Source: Planctomycetaceae bacterium
GTDB taxonomy: Bacteria; Planctomycetota; Planctomycetia; Pirellulales; Pirellulaceae
Direction: 5' to 3'
Assembly (NCBI GenBank): GCA_005778405.1
Contig: SXOA01000062.1
Span: forward strand, 62,001-126,000
Length of the DNA stretch: 64,000 nucleotides
In this document: piece by piece, positions 8,604 through 17,778 of the stretch
How the letters are laid out: each line of letters begins with the position of its first letter
Position numbering within the stretch: the stretch's first letter is position 1
Position numbers and translations under genes: made by a program
The notes under the pieces: model-generated
Databases searched by the model: none
Told to the model about the DNA's origin: nothing
Seen by the model: only the letters and a program-made list of their open reading frames with translations

Positions 8604-8775
8604 CCCCGTTTGAATTCCGCTGCTACCTAAGATACCCTGGATACGCCCGGAAGAGGAGCTTCCTCCGGTCGCAGGGAATTGCGACGGGCAATTTGCTAAC
8701 GATTCCGCCTGGTGCCGGACCTTTCCCCGTAGCCGCCAGGCCCAAACAGGGTTCACACTTTTCGAGGAGATTGAC

Positions 8776-10140
8776 ATGAGCCGCAGACAAACTCGCCGTC
8801 GCTTTCTGCAAACGACGGCTGCCGTGGGAGCTGGGTATTGGGTCGCCGGCGGCATCGCCCCGCGCGAAAGCCGCTCGGCCCTGGAAGAAATTCGCTTCGC
8901 CAGCATCGGCGTCAACGGCAAGGGGGCCAGCGACTCGGGCGATGCCGGCAACAACGGCAAGATGGTCGCCATCTGCGACATCGACGACCAGAGCCTGAAT
9001 AAGGCGGCTGTCCGCTTTGAAGACGCGAAGAAGTTCAACGATTTCCGCAAGATGTTCGACGAGATGGAAAAGAGCATCGACGCCGTGACGGTCAGCACCC
9101 CCGACCACACGCACGCCGTCGCCTCCGTCGCCGCCATGAGCCGCGGCAAGCACTGCTTCACGCAGAAGCCGATGACGAAGTCGATTTACGAGGCCCGACT
9201 CCTTTCGCACCTCGCGGCGAAGCACAAGGTCGCCACGTCGATGGGAAATCAGGGAACGGCCAACACCTCGCTCCGCACGGCAGCTGCGGTAATCAAAGGG
9301 GGAGCGTGCGGCACCGTGAAGGAAGTGCACGTCTGGACGAACCGTCCCGTTTGGCCGCAGGGAACGGCCCGTCCGACGGATACTCCCGCCACACCCGCCC
9401 ACATCCACTGGGATCTGTTCCTCGGCCCGGCGAAAAAGCGGCCGTACAATGAGGTCTATCACCCGTTCAAGTGGCGCGGCTGGTGGGATTTCGGCACCGG
9501 CGCTCTGGGCGACATGGCTTGCCACACAGTCAACATGCCGTACATGGCTCTTGGCCTTGGCGACCCCACCTCGATCCAGGCTGTGACCTCCGGCCACAAC
9601 ATGGAGACCTTTCCGAGCTGGTCGATCATCACGTTTGAGTTTCCCGAGCGGAACGGCCGCGCCCCGCTGCTGTTCAAGTGGTACGACGGCAACAAGAAGA
9701 TCGACCCCGCGCTTCTCAAGGGAAAGAAACTCGACTCCAGCGGCTGCCTCGTCATTGGCGAAAAGGATTCGCTGTATGCACCCGGCGACTATGCGGAGAA
9801 GACCATCGACCTGCTGAGTGGCAAGGAATTGCCCTCGGTGGAGACCGTGAAGTCCCCGGGCCACTTTGAAGAATGGGTCCGGGCGATCAAGGGTGGCGTT
9901 CCCGCGACGGCCAACTTCCCCACTTATGCCGGCCCGCTGACCGAAACGATTTTGCTGGGCAACCTGGCCGTGTGGGCCGCTGCCGGCGAACCGGGTCAGG
10001 AGATCGACAAGGAAAAGGGAATTACCGGCAAGAAGATCGAATGGGACGCTGCCAAGCTGGAGGCCAAGAACGCCCCCGAAGTGGCCCACATCGTCAAGCC
10101 GGAATACTACAACGGGTATCAGCTCGAACCAATTGCGTAG
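8776..10140 (+). CDS. Gfo/Idh/MocA family oxidoreductase with Tat signal
   Basis: A 454-residue NAD(P)-dependent sugar or polyol oxidoreductase of the exported planctomycete type. The N-terminus SRRQTRRRFLQTTAAVGAG is a twin-arginine signal. The Rossmann part follows: IRFASIGVNGKG, VAICDIDD, DAVTVSTPDHTHA, and the QKP motif (CFTQKPMTKS) with the family's catalytic Lys. The C-terminal Gfo/Idh domain contains WDFGTGALGDMACHTVN, which presents substrate-binding residues. Large families of such Tat-exported oxidoreductases occur in Pirellulales and probably degrade complex sugars; the substrate cannot be read from sequence. It stands alone, ahead of a strong hairpin. Confidence 0.9.
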   Translation: MSRRQTRRRFLQTTAAVGAGYWVAGGIAPRESRSALEEIRFASIGVNGKGASDSGDAGNNGKMVAICDIDDQSLNKAAVRFEDAKKFNDFRKMFDEMEKSIDAVTVSTPDHTHAVASVAAMSRGKHCFTQKPMTKSIYEARLLSHLAAKHKVATSMGNQGTANTSLRTAAAVIKGGACGTVKEVHVWTNRPVWPQGTARPTDTPATPAHIHWDLFLGPAKKRPYNEVYHPFKWRGWWDFGTGALGDMACHTVNMPYMALGLGDPTSIQAVTSGHNMETFPSWSIITFEFPERNGRAPLLFKWYDGNKKIDPALLKGKKLDSSGCLVIGEKDSLYAPGDYAEKTIDLLSGKELPSVETVKSPGHFEEWVRAIKGGVPATANFPTYAGPLTETILLGNLAVWAAAGEPGQEIDKEKGITGKKIEWDAAKLEAKNAPEVAHIVKPEYYNGYQLEPIA

Positions 10141-10193
10141 TTCGCAGTGGCACATAATGTTGGGCGCAGGTCTCCGACCTCGCCCTGATCCGC

Positions 10194-10230
10194 GACCGAA
10201 GGTCTCCTGAATTGCGGGAGACCTTCGGTC
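10194..10230 (+). terminator. Strong hairpin after the oxidoreductase gene (possible terminator or REP-like repeat)
   Basis: GACCGAAGGTCTCC pairs perfectly over 14 bases with GGAGACCTTCGGTC around a 9-base loop. There is no U-tract, so it may be a REP-like palindrome protecting the mRNA end rather than an intrinsic terminator. The related block GCAGGTCTCCGACCT lies 25 bases before it. Confidence 0.5.
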
Positions 10231-10292
10231 ATGTCGTTTCGGCGGGGTCAGGAGACTCTCGCCGAACCCAAGTACTCAATTCCCAACAACTT

Positions 10293-11873
10293 ATGGACGC
10301 CCGGCTCGAAACCCTGCTTGCCGACATCAGCCGCATGAGCGAGCTGCCGGTTGCCGAAAGGGCGCGGTGCCTGAAGCGGGCCGACTGGCTGGCGGAAGAA
10401 AAACCGCTGGAGCAGGCGGAATTCGGGGCCGCGCTCTTGGGGCTGAATGTGCCGCTCGATGAGCCGGCGGACGAATTGCTGCGAGTCGTATTGGAAAAAC
10501 TGTCAGCGCAGCGGAGAGCGGCCGTTGTAAGAGAATCAATCACCGAGTTGCGCGACGGCCTCATTGAGGTTTATCGCCATCTTGGCCCTCCGTCCCGAGC
10601 GCGAACCCAGATCTTGGCGTGGCTGGCGCTAAGTGGTTCCCCTGCTGAATTGTCTCTCCTGGCAAACCTGCTGGTGGAGGATCCGCCGCGGGAAGAGGAG
10701 GACGTCTTGCTGGCCCTCACGCCGCTGTTTCAGAATCCAAAGGTTCCCGCCAGCGCCCTCTTTCCGCGTTTGCTCGATGCTTTGCCCAATCCGCTCCTCG
10801 CCGCGGGAGTTATCGACCTGGCCAATTTCAGCCTGCGTCAGAAGCTTGTCCAGCAGCACCCCGCGGCGGGTATTAGCGGCAAGCTCATCGATCTGCTCGG
10901 CCAGCTCGTGGGGACGCTCGGCAAGCTGACGGAGCAAGCGCCGAGCGAACAGCACTCGATGGCCGAAATCGGCCGCCAGGTGGCGCAGTGCGTTTCGCTC
11001 GCGGTCTCGCTGTGCGATGCCCTGGCCCTGATCGGCGACCAGGCGGCCGTCGGTAAGCTGCATCAGGCCATGGACCTCGGCCATCGCCGCCTTCGCACCG
11101 AAGGTGCTGCAGCATTGGCTCGGCTGGGAGAATCCTACGGTCAGGAAGAGCTGGTAAAGCTTGCCGCGGAACCTGTTGCGCGGCTGCGCGTGCTGGCCTA
11201 TGCCAAGGAACTCGGCCTGGAAGACAAGGTCGCGCCGGAGTTCCGCACGCCCGAGGCCCGAGCCGAAGCCGAGCTGACGGTTTGGCTCGCCGAACCGACG
11301 CAGTTCGGCCTGCCGCCGACCAAATGCGAGTTGTTTGACCAGCGCAAACAGTTCTGGCCCGGCTTCCGCGAAAGCGTGGAGTGTTTTCTATTCCGTTTCA
11401 CTTACGAGCTGACCGTGGAAGACGCGGCGCGGACTTACAGCAACATCGGCATCGCCGGCCCGCTAGCGCACGCTTTCACCGCCGACCTCGCCGACCTATC
11501 GCCCGATGACATTTACGCCGCCTTCGCCGGCTGGCACGCCCAGCACGAGGACATTCGCGAATACGACGTCGCCCGGCTGAGCAAGTCCGAACAGATGGAG
11601 GTCGTCCGCTTGGAGCGACGGCTGCACGACGCCGGCTACCGTGAAATCCAGGCCCTGCAGATGGGCTATTTCTTCGGCGAGAAAGGGCTCATCGCCCAGG
11701 CATCCCGCGAGAACGTGCCGGGAATCGCCATCGCCGACTTCACCGACATTTCGTTCTTCCCCATTCGCAACGTGCGGAAAGCCCTCGGCCCACGGGAAGC
11801 GTACAGCATCTATAAAGGGCGGAAGCTGCTGAAGACGTTCAATAGGCAGAAGGCAGAAGGCAGTATCGAATAA
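10293..11873 (+). CDS. HEAT-repeat-like protein of unknown function
   Basis: About 526 residues, mostly amphipathic helices. The first 350 residues form paired helices typical of HEAT/ARM solenoids (for example LGPPSRARTQILAWLALSG, LRTEGAAALARLGESYGQEELVKLA). The C-terminal ~190 residues form a separate compact domain with WPGFRESVECFLFRFTYEL, YSNIGIAGPLAHAFTADLADLS and MGYFFGEKGLIAQASRENVPGIAIADFTD, which I do not recognise. No signal peptide or membrane segment, so probably cytoplasmic. A TTG start at 10212 would lie inside the upstream hairpin and is rejected in favour of the ATG. The last residues (RQKAEGSIE) are encoded by a GGCAGAAGGCAG repeat. Confidence 0.7.
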   Translation: MDARLETLLADISRMSELPVAERARCLKRADWLAEEKPLEQAEFGAALLGLNVPLDEPADELLRVVLEKLSAQRRAAVVRESITELRDGLIEVYRHLGPPSRARTQILAWLALSGSPAELSLLANLLVEDPPREEEDVLLALTPLFQNPKVPASALFPRLLDALPNPLLAAGVIDLANFSLRQKLVQQHPAAGISGKLIDLLGQLVGTLGKLTEQAPSEQHSMAEIGRQVAQCVSLAVSLCDALALIGDQAAVGKLHQAMDLGHRRLRTEGAAALARLGESYGQEELVKLAAEPVARLRVLAYAKELGLEDKVAPEFRTPEARAEAELTVWLAEPTQFGLPPTKCELFDQRKQFWPGFRESVECFLFRFTYELTVEDAARTYSNIGIAGPLAHAFTADLADLSPDDIYAAFAGWHAQHEDIREYDVARLSKSEQMEVVRLERRLHDAGYREIQALQMGYFFGEKGLIAQASRENVPGIAIADFTDISFFPIRNVRKALGPREAYSIYKGRKLLKTFNRQKAEGSIE

Positions 11874-11916
11874 TTCTGCCCACTGCCCACTGCCTACTGC
11901 CTACCTCTTACTGCCT
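11846..11916. repeat. GGCAGAAGGCAG / CTGCCTACTGCC inverted repeat
   Basis: Copies of GGCAGAAGGCAG at the 3' end of the HEAT-like gene face copies of CTGCCCACTGCCTACTGCC after the stop, so the transcript can fold into a long imperfect hairpin that may serve both convergent genes as a terminator. A second copy of this repeat type is at 41636-41735. Confidence 0.6.
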
Positions 11917-12153
11917 CCCGTACCCCAATCCCTTCACCACGCTCAGCATTTCTTCATACGTGATGAACCGCCGGCGGTGCATCAGCTTGTAGGCGTCGAT
12001 GGCGTGGGCCAATTCGCGGGCGTCTGGCGAAAGCTCGTCATACGTGTTCGTGAATTGACGTCGCTCGCTACCGGGCGCGCCGTCCTGGGCGGAGTAGTTG
12101 CGGCGGTCCTGAAAGTTTTCGGTGCTGGCATCGGGGAAAATCGCGGTTTTCAT
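11908..12153 (-). CDS. Small conserved planctomycete protein
   Basis: 81 residues. The second half, DELSPDARELAHAIDAYK followed by HRRRFITYEEMLSVVKGLGY, resembles a short helical module I associate with Pirellulales small proteins of unknown role; it looks like a minimal helix-turn-helix or protein-interaction unit. No signal peptide. It is convergent with the HEAT-like gene and upstream of nothing obvious. Confidence 0.6.
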   Translation of the reverse strand: MKTAIFPDASTENFQDRRNYSAQDGAPGSERRQFTNTYDELSPDARELAHAIDAYKLMHRRRFITYEEMLSVVKGLGYGRQ

Positions 12154-12336
12154 GCGTCACATCCGGAAGAAAGGGGAATCGAGCCCAGCCGAGCACGGTC
12201 TTTAGAATCCGCATCCAGGGAACCGTAGGCCACAATTGAGCGTTCGTCAAATCGGGCAGCGCATAATCCTCAAACTCCCACCGGAAACCTGTCCAGCGAA
12301 CCTTGAACCCACCAACCTTCACCCTACAATTGGACC

Positions 12337-13272
12337 ATGCCCGCCGACCCTCAGATTCCGCCGCCCACATCCCGCCCTCCTCGTGCAGCCCCTCCGCAGC
12401 CCCCTTGGTTTCCCTGGAAATCGATCCTGCTGGTGAGCGGCCTGATGCTCGGGGTATTTGCGGTGCTCGAGACCCCCCGCGAGATTGGCCGCTGGCATCT
12501 GGCGGCGGCCAGGGAGCATTGGCGGGACGCCGAGTATGGGGAGATTCAAGGTGATTTGACGCTCGTCGCGGAGAATCGGCAGAAAGCGTTTGCCAAACTG
12601 GACGACGCGCTGAAATGGAGTCCCCAGGATTTGGGCTTCCTATGGCAGCGAGCCGAGTGGCGGATCGAATTGGGCGAGTATGAAGGTGCCTTGCTCGACA
12701 GCAACCGCCTTCTGGAAAGTTTTCCCGACGATTTGAGTTTGCTGCGGCTGCGGGGAAAGACGCTGCATCTTCTCGCGCGGCATGTCGAAGCGGTGAAGGA
12801 TGCCGAGCACATCAACAACCTGAGCAAGACGAGCGGAAATCCACAACGTGCGGTAGCCCTGAACGAGGTGGCCTATTCCAAAGCAGTTGGAAAAATCGAG
12901 CTGGAGTCCGCCCTGAAAGAAGTCAACGAGGCCCTGAAGTCGGAAAGGCATGCAGCCTTCTTAGATACTCGGGGGTTCGTTTACTACCAAATGGGAAAGT
13001 ACGACCTGGCCCTCAAAGATCTGGAGTCGGCAGCGAACCAGTATGAGGCCATCCTGAAATTCCTGGCAGAAAGTGCCGCGAAACGACGAAAGGGAGTCCC
13101 CGACATTCGCAAAGAGGAAGTCAACGCAAGAAAGGACAATGAGGGCGCAGCGGTCGTACTTTACCACCGGGCTCTTGCTCACGAAAAACTCGGACACGCC
13201 GCTGCCGCTGCCGCGGATCGCAAGCGGGTCCGGGAGCTGATTGGCCGCGACGGAGACGAGAAACTGTTTTGA
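12337..13272 (+). CDS. Membrane-anchored TPR protein
   Basis: 311 residues. A Pro-rich cytoplasmic N-terminus (PPPTSRPPRAAPPQPP) precedes one membrane segment (ILLVSGLMLGVFAVL, ~29-45), then at least four TPR-like helical pairs (QKAFAKLDDALKWSPQDLGFLWQ, YEGALLDSNRLLESFPDD, ALKEVNEALKSERHAAFLDTRGFVYYQMGKYDLALKDLESAA, VVLYHRALAHEKLGHAAAAAADRKR). Probably a periplasmic scaffold; the partner is unknown. Confidence 0.75.
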   Translation: MPADPQIPPPTSRPPRAAPPQPPWFPWKSILLVSGLMLGVFAVLETPREIGRWHLAAAREHWRDAEYGEIQGDLTLVAENRQKAFAKLDDALKWSPQDLGFLWQRAEWRIELGEYEGALLDSNRLLESFPDDLSLLRLRGKTLHLLARHVEAVKDAEHINNLSKTSGNPQRAVALNEVAYSKAVGKIELESALKEVNEALKSERHAAFLDTRGFVYYQMGKYDLALKDLESAANQYEAILKFLAESAAKRRKGVPDIRKEEVNARKDNEGAAVVLYHRALAHEKLGHAAAAAADRKRVRELIGRDGDEKLF

Positions 13273-13293
13273 GGCGGCGCTGATATCCGGCCG

Positions 13294-13503
13294 CTAATAG
13301 TTTTTTCGCGAGCCAAAACCCCGCATGCACAAGCAGCCGATGACCACGCAAATCGCGGTGAAGACAATCCAGTGCTGACGGTCAAAGTGCGTCGGAGTAT
13401 CCAGGGCGATACCACCGTAGTGAACGCCCATTTGCCAGAGCTTTCCCAGCCATTGATCGATTAGCATGCGCTGTTCCTCGAAATCGGCGACAACCATTCC
13501 CAC
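13294..13503 (-). CDS. Small membrane protein, hypothetical
   Basis: About 67-69 residues. A soluble N-terminal half with FEEQRMLIDQWLGKLWQMG precedes one hydrophobic segment, HWIVFTAICVVIGCLCMRGF. An ATG two codons into the frame (13497) is a better start than the GTG at 13503. No family recognised. It is convergent with the TPR gene and small, so it could be spurious. Confidence 0.4.
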   Translation of the reverse strand: MGMVVADFEEQRMLIDQWLGKLWQMGVHYGGIALDTPTHFDRQHWIVFTAICVVIGCLCMRGFGSRKNY

Positions 13504-13669
13504 TGCAACTGTAGCTTGCGCGGGCCCAGACGCGTTCGTTCGCCACCAGCCGGAACAACCGTTTTCATCTGCACGACCCGGCAGTATCGCCGACGAGAGA
13601 CATCCAACCGCCGCTGCCGCCCTTGCAGGGAGTGAATCGCGCGTTAAAATTTGAATCTCAGGATTTGCT

Positions 13670-13743
<74 letters not shown>

Positions 13744-13750
13744 CTCACAA

Positions 13751-13785
13751 GGTCCGTTGTCCAGAGTGGACAGCGGGCCTTTTTT
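13751..13785 (+). terminator. Rho-independent terminator of tRNA-Asp
   Basis: GGTCCGTTGTCC pairs over all 12 positions (three G-U) with GGACAGCGGGCC around AGAGT, followed by six T residues. It begins 8 bases after the tRNA. Confidence 0.9.
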
Positions 13786-13869
13786 CGTGGACGGGCAAGG
13801 ACTTACGCCGAGCGGCGCGGTTTGCCCTGATCCGTCCCCCTGGACCGTTGCCACTTGGTGTGACGCGAA

Positions 13870-15033
13870 TCACTTCTGAGGGCCGGCCTCTTTGACTGGG
13901 AGTTCTTGCGTGATCAAGTACTCCAGCACGGCTTCGGTATAGGGGCGCACGCGGCGGCCGTTGACAAATATCGACGGCGTTTCGTCAACCTCCAGCAAAA
14001 TACCCACCGCGATATCTCGCTGCACTTTGGCCTGCACGTCTGGTGACTGGCGGTCGGCCTCCCATTTCGCCATGTCCAGGCTGATCGAACGACCGACCTT
14101 CCGCAATACTTCGTCTCCAAACGAGAGTTGGCTAGCGAACAGGCCGTCGTGATACGGCCAGAACGCATTCTGCGCTTGGGCGGCTTGCGCGGCCCAGGCA
14201 ACGTCGCACGCCACAGGCTGCAAATCGCTGCGGGACTTTGGATTGCACTTGGAGCTGAGCGGAAAGTTCTTGTAGATGATGCACACCCGATCGCCAAAAT
14301 GTTCGACCAGGCGTTTCGCGTGGTGAGCGGCGCGGCGGCACCCTGGACACTGAAAGCTGCTGAAGATAACGACTTGAACCGGAGCATCCGCGGGGCCAAT
14401 GCGCGCATCCAGATCGTCCACGGGAATCTCTTTTTGCGGCTGTGCCCGAAATGCAGCCAGGACGACATCGCGGTCCATAAAGAATGCCGCCACGGAGTCG
14501 TCCAGCCACCAAATCGTGAATTGAGCCAATGCGCCTATCGCGACGGTCGCCACGGCCAGCTTCAACCAGGGCTTGCGCCTGATGGATGACGATGCGTGTG
14601 CATTGGGCAACGCCGGTTTTTTTGGCAGAAGGCTCAGGAGGCCCGGCAGGAGCGCTAAGTTGATGGAGTGTATCGCCAGGCACATGTAACAGATGTCTGT
14701 CTTGGTGGCAAACAGGATGGCCGCCAACACCACGCTCGATCCCAACCCCATTGCCGATAGCAGCACCGCGGTGCGAATCAGCCCCAGAGCCAGCAGAAAG
14801 CCGAGCAAAGCGAAATAAACGAGCCCCCAACCAGCCAGGGGGAACCCTAGCTGAAACGAATCGGGACTCAACAGCGTATGGTCACAACTGTGGCCAAAGA
14901 GTGTCGAACAGACATCGGTTCCCAAAGCGGCTCCGTCACCCAGCATGAACACGCGCCACAGGAGGTACGCGGAAATGAGCCATCCCAAGCCCAGCAGGCC
15001 GAAACTCAAAGCTGTTGCGCTGGGACCACGCAT
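13870..15033 (-). CDS. VKOR-DsbA fusion: vitamin K epoxide reductase domain plus thioredoxin-like domain
   Basis: A complete oxidative-folding system in one chain. The N-terminal ~170 residues hold four or five membrane segments with VKOR cysteines: Cys pair in DVCSTLFGHSC, and the CYMC redox motif in KTDICYMCLAIHSINLALLPG. One further membrane segment (AVATVAIGALAQFTIWWL) leads to a periplasmic DsbA-like domain with FSSFQCPGCRRAA (CxxC) and cis-Pro region VDETPSIFVNGRRV. The domain would oxidise secreted thiols and pass electrons to quinone. The frame is open to 15186, but that would overlap the upstream gene; the ATG at 15033 just before the first membrane helix is preferred. The next upstream gene encodes a Cys-rich secreted peptide, a likely client. 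Confidence 0.85.
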   Translation of the reverse strand: MRGPSATALSFGLLGLGWLISAYLLWRVFMLGDGAALGTDVCSTLFGHSCDHTLLSPDSFQLGFPLAGWGLVYFALLGFLLALGLIRTAVLLSAMGLGSSVVLAAILFATKTDICYMCLAIHSINLALLPGLLSLLPKKPALPNAHASSSIRRKPWLKLAVATVAIGALAQFTIWWLDDSVAAFFMDRDVVLAAFRAQPQKEIPVDDLDARIGPADAPVQVVIFSSFQCPGCRRAAHHAKRLVEHFGDRVCIIYKNFPLSSKCNPKSRSDLQPVACDVAWAAQAAQAQNAFWPYHDGLFASQLSFGDEVLRKVGRSISLDMAKWEADRQSPDVQAKVQRDIAVGILLEVDETPSIFVNGRRVRPYTEAVLEYLITQELPVKEAGPQK

Positions 15034-15146
15034 AGAGGTCTCGAAAGAGATACCCAAGGGCCCTCCGGCCCGCTGCCCAATGAAAAAGCCCAGGACCGCA
15101 TTACAAGCTGCCCTGGGCAAAGGACACAAAATTAGCGAAGCGAGAA

Positions 15147-15425
15147 TCAGTTGGGGTGAATGAAAGGCACAAGGGACTTTACACACTGACCATGATTATT
15201 GAACCCATAAGCGGCGTAGCCAACGGTGTCGCCGATTATTTTGCAGACACATGCCGCGTCATTGCCTATTCCCTGGTTCAGGCAACTAACGCAGGCGTCA
15301 TGACTAATCCCTAAATCACCGTATTCGGTGCAGTAATCACTTGGGCTTTGCGCGTAGCCTACGGTGATCAAACTCACGACCAGTAGCAAGCCCATGGCGA
15401 ATGCCAACATGCGTTTTCCAGTCAT
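15147..15425 (-). CDS. Small secreted Cys-rich protein
   Basis: 92 residues. MTGKRMLAFAMGLLLVVSLITVGYAQ is a signal peptide with an AYAQ-like cleavage site. The ~66-residue mature chain has six Cys: one near its start, AC and SC three residues apart, then AC-VC and a final QC, enough for three disulfides. No family recognised. Start chosen at 15425 because AGGAGGTG lies seven bases upstream; a longer frame to 15491 has no such signal. It is co-directional with the VKOR-DsbA gene 113 bases downstream, suggesting that the fusion folds this peptide. Confidence 0.7.
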   Translation of the reverse strand: MTGKRMLAFAMGLLLVVSLITVGYAQSPSDYCTEYGDLGISHDACVSCLNQGIGNDAACVCKIIGDTVGYAAYGFNNHGQCVKSLVPFIHPN

Positions 15426-15430
15426 CACTA

Positions 15431-15438
15431 CACCTCCT
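15431..15438 (-). promoter_or_regulatory. Strong Shine-Dalgarno site deciding the start of the Cys-rich protein
   Basis: The minus strand reads AGGAGGTG, near-perfect to the anti-SD sequence, with a five-base spacer to ATG. Most genes in this window have only weak SD sites, so this one suggests high expression. Confidence 0.75.
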
Positions 15439-15676
15439 GAAAGAAAGTAAAGGTAAAAGTTGAAAAATCCGGGAGAATCTTTCGCGACCAAAAAGCTTGG
15501 CCCCCATTACCAGGAGTTTAGCAATCTCCGAGTGCCCGTCAACTCCTAATCCTTGGGCTGGTTCCCACGGCAGTGGTTTTCGCGGTCGGGCTGTGTTCTG
15601 GCGCGCCCGACTGGCAATATAATGGCGAGGTCGAATCTCCCCGTTCCTGTGTTTGCTGAGAAATCGTGGTGCATCC

Positions 15677-16921
15677 ATGCCCAAAAACCTATACGGCGTT
15701 ACCGGTTCGCTTTTGCTCTTGTTTGCCACATACTGTTCCGTGCTGACTGCGGCGGACTGGCCGGCGTGGCGTGGACCCACGGGTCAGGGTTTTTGTGAGG
15801 AGAAGGATGTACCGCTGAAATGGAATGATAAGGAGAATGTCAGGTGGAAGATTCCGCTGGAGAATCCGGGAAATTCCACGCCGGTCATCTGGGGGGACAG
15901 AATCTTCCTGACGCAGGCCAACACCGACGGCGGCATCCGCAGCCTGCTCTGCCTTTCCCGAGCCGATGGAAAGCTAATCTGGCAGAAGGATGTCACGTAC
16001 GGTGAGAAGGAGCGGAACTGGAATCCCAACTGGTACGCCAACGCTTCCCCCGTGACGGATGGCCAGCGGGTCGTGGTCAGCTTCGCCTCGGCCGGCATGT
16101 ACTGCTATGACTTGGGCGGCAAAGAACTTTGGAAGCGAACGGACCTCGGCAAATGGGAGCACGCTTTCGGCAGCGGCGCTTCTCCCGTGCTCTATGGCGA
16201 TCTGGCCATTCTGTGGTGCGGCCCCAACGAGAAAGTGGGGCGCAACTTCCTGCTGGCGGTGAACAAGGCAAGTGGCGAAACCGTTTGGGAGCATGATGAA
16301 AAAGTCGGCTCGTGGGGTACGCCACTGATCACCAAGATCGATGGCCAAGACCAGTTACTGCTCAGCGTTGTGCCCCACCTGAAAGGTCTTGAGCCCGCGA
16401 CCGGCAAGGAGCTGTGGCACTGCGATGGACTGAATAAATATGTTTACACTTCGCCGCTCTTTGGAAACGGCATCGCCGTAAGCATGTCCGGCTATACGGG
16501 CGCGGCCCTCGCCGTCAAGCTCGGCGGCCCTGGTGACATCACCGCCGACCGGCTTTGGCTGCATCCCGTGAATATTCAAAGGGTTGGCTCGGGCATGATC
16601 GTCGGCGCACATGCCTACATGGTGGAGGAGAACGGAGTCCCCCATTGTTACGACTTGAAGACCGGCGAGGAAGTTTGGAAAACCGAGCAGCGTCTTGGCG
16701 GCGGCACCACCTGGGGCTCGCTGGTCCATGCCGAAGGCCGGTTTTATATCTTGATGCGCGACGGGCGAACGGTGGTCCTGGCCGCCAGCCCCAAATTCGA
16801 GCAACTGGCCACCAACTCGCTTGGCCCCGGCGTCGGCACCAACTCTTCGCTGGCCATTTCCAATGGAGAAATCTACATTCGGACATTCAAGCATCTCTGG
16901 TGCATCAGTTCGAAAAAGTAA
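15677..16921 (+). CDS. PQQ-type beta-propeller protein, exported
   Basis: 414 residues. Signal peptide (LYGVTGSLLLLFATYCSVLTA) followed by DWPAWRGPTGQGF, the characteristic opening of the large planctomycete family of PQQ-like (BamB-like) WD40-style propellers. Repeated blades: NSTPVIWGDRIFLTQ, LLCLSRADGKLIWQ, GMYCYDLGGKELWKR, LLAVNKASGETVWEHD, PHCYDLKTGEEVWKTE. Probably periplasmic; whether it binds a quinone cofactor or acts as a binding scaffold is unclear. The start is the second Met of the open frame, next to the signal peptide. A perfect terminator follows 34 bases after the stop. Confidence 0.85.
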   Translation: MPKNLYGVTGSLLLLFATYCSVLTAADWPAWRGPTGQGFCEEKDVPLKWNDKENVRWKIPLENPGNSTPVIWGDRIFLTQANTDGGIRSLLCLSRADGKLIWQKDVTYGEKERNWNPNWYANASPVTDGQRVVVSFASAGMYCYDLGGKELWKRTDLGKWEHAFGSGASPVLYGDLAILWCGPNEKVGRNFLLAVNKASGETVWEHDEKVGSWGTPLITKIDGQDQLLLSVVPHLKGLEPATGKELWHCDGLNKYVYTSPLFGNGIAVSMSGYTGAALAVKLGGPGDITADRLWLHPVNIQRVGSGMIVGAHAYMVEENGVPHCYDLKTGEEVWKTEQRLGGGTTWGSLVHAEGRFYILMRDGRTVVLAASPKFEQLATNSLGPGVGTNSSLAISNGEIYIRTFKHLWCISSKK

Positions 16922-16955
16922 TCGCAGGTGCATGTTCAAGGAGCCTTGCTCCCAG

Positions 16956-16981
16956 AAAGCCCGCCCAGTGCGGGCTTTTTT
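16956..16981 (+). terminator. Rho-independent terminator
   Basis: AAAGCCCGC pairs over nine bases with GCGGGCTTT around CCAGT; the right arm continues into a run of six T residues. It ends the PQQ-propeller transcript. Confidence 0.9.
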
Positions 16982-17727
16982 CGTGGCCTTGCGGGGCTTA
17001 CGATAAGTCCCCCCAACTCTCGTCGATTTTCGTCGCCGGGGCATGTTCAGGAATCCCATGCCCCAACTCCCCTCAGACTCTCGGTCGGCTCCACAAGAGC
17101 CGGCCCTGCCACTGCTCGTGTTGCTCTTTGTCGGCAGCGGGTGCGCGGCGCTGATCTATGAGATTGTCTGGTTCCAGTTGTTGCAGCTGGTGATTGGCTC
17201 GTCGGCCGTTTCGCTGGGAGTGCTCCTCGGGACATTCATGGGAGGAATGTGCCTCGGGAGCATCGGGCTATCTCGTTTCGTGGCTGAGAGGCATCATCCG
17301 CTGCGGGTCTATGCCTATTTGGAACTGGGGATCGGCGTTTGCGGCCTGGCGGTCATTTTTGGCCTTCCCTACCTCGATGCGATTTACGCCGCCAGCGCAG
17401 CACACGGCTGGTTGGGAATCGTGCTGCGGGGAGTAGTGGCCGCGGTCTGCCTGCTCCCACCCACGATTCTGATGGGGGCCACTCTGCCCGCCGTGGCCCG
17501 CTCCGTGGAGGCGACGCCGCAAGGAGTCTCCTGGCTCGGTTTCTTTTACTGCGGCAACATTGCGGGAGCCGTCTGCGGCTGTCTGCTGGCGGGGTTCTAT
17601 CTGCTGCGCGTTTATGACATGGCGACGGCGACCTATGTGGCCGTGGCCATTAATGTGGCAGTTGCAATCATTGGGCTCCTCGTCGCGCGAACCATGCCGC
17701 ATCTCCACGAACGAAGGGGCCTTCCGT

Positions 17728-17778
17728 CTTTGGCGTCAACAACTCCTGAAAACGGCAGATTTTCGACGCCAAAGACCC
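17728..17778. repeat. Inverted repeat inside the spermidine-synthase-like gene (loop between halves)
   Basis: TCTTTGGCGTC and GACGCCAAAGA, 11-base perfect arms around about 27 bases, encode part of the Ser/Thr/Pro-rich linker between membrane halves, a tolerant position for a repeat insertion. Confidence 0.6.

Noticed and set aside
8623-10155. 510-codon open frame on the minus strand
   Set aside because: Wholly antisense to the Gfo/Idh/MocA gene; high-GC third positions of a real gene keep the opposite frame open. No domain pattern in its translation.
10212-10292. TTG start at 10212 for the HEAT-like gene
   Set aside because: It lies inside the 14-base-arm hairpin; the ATG at 10293 is more likely.
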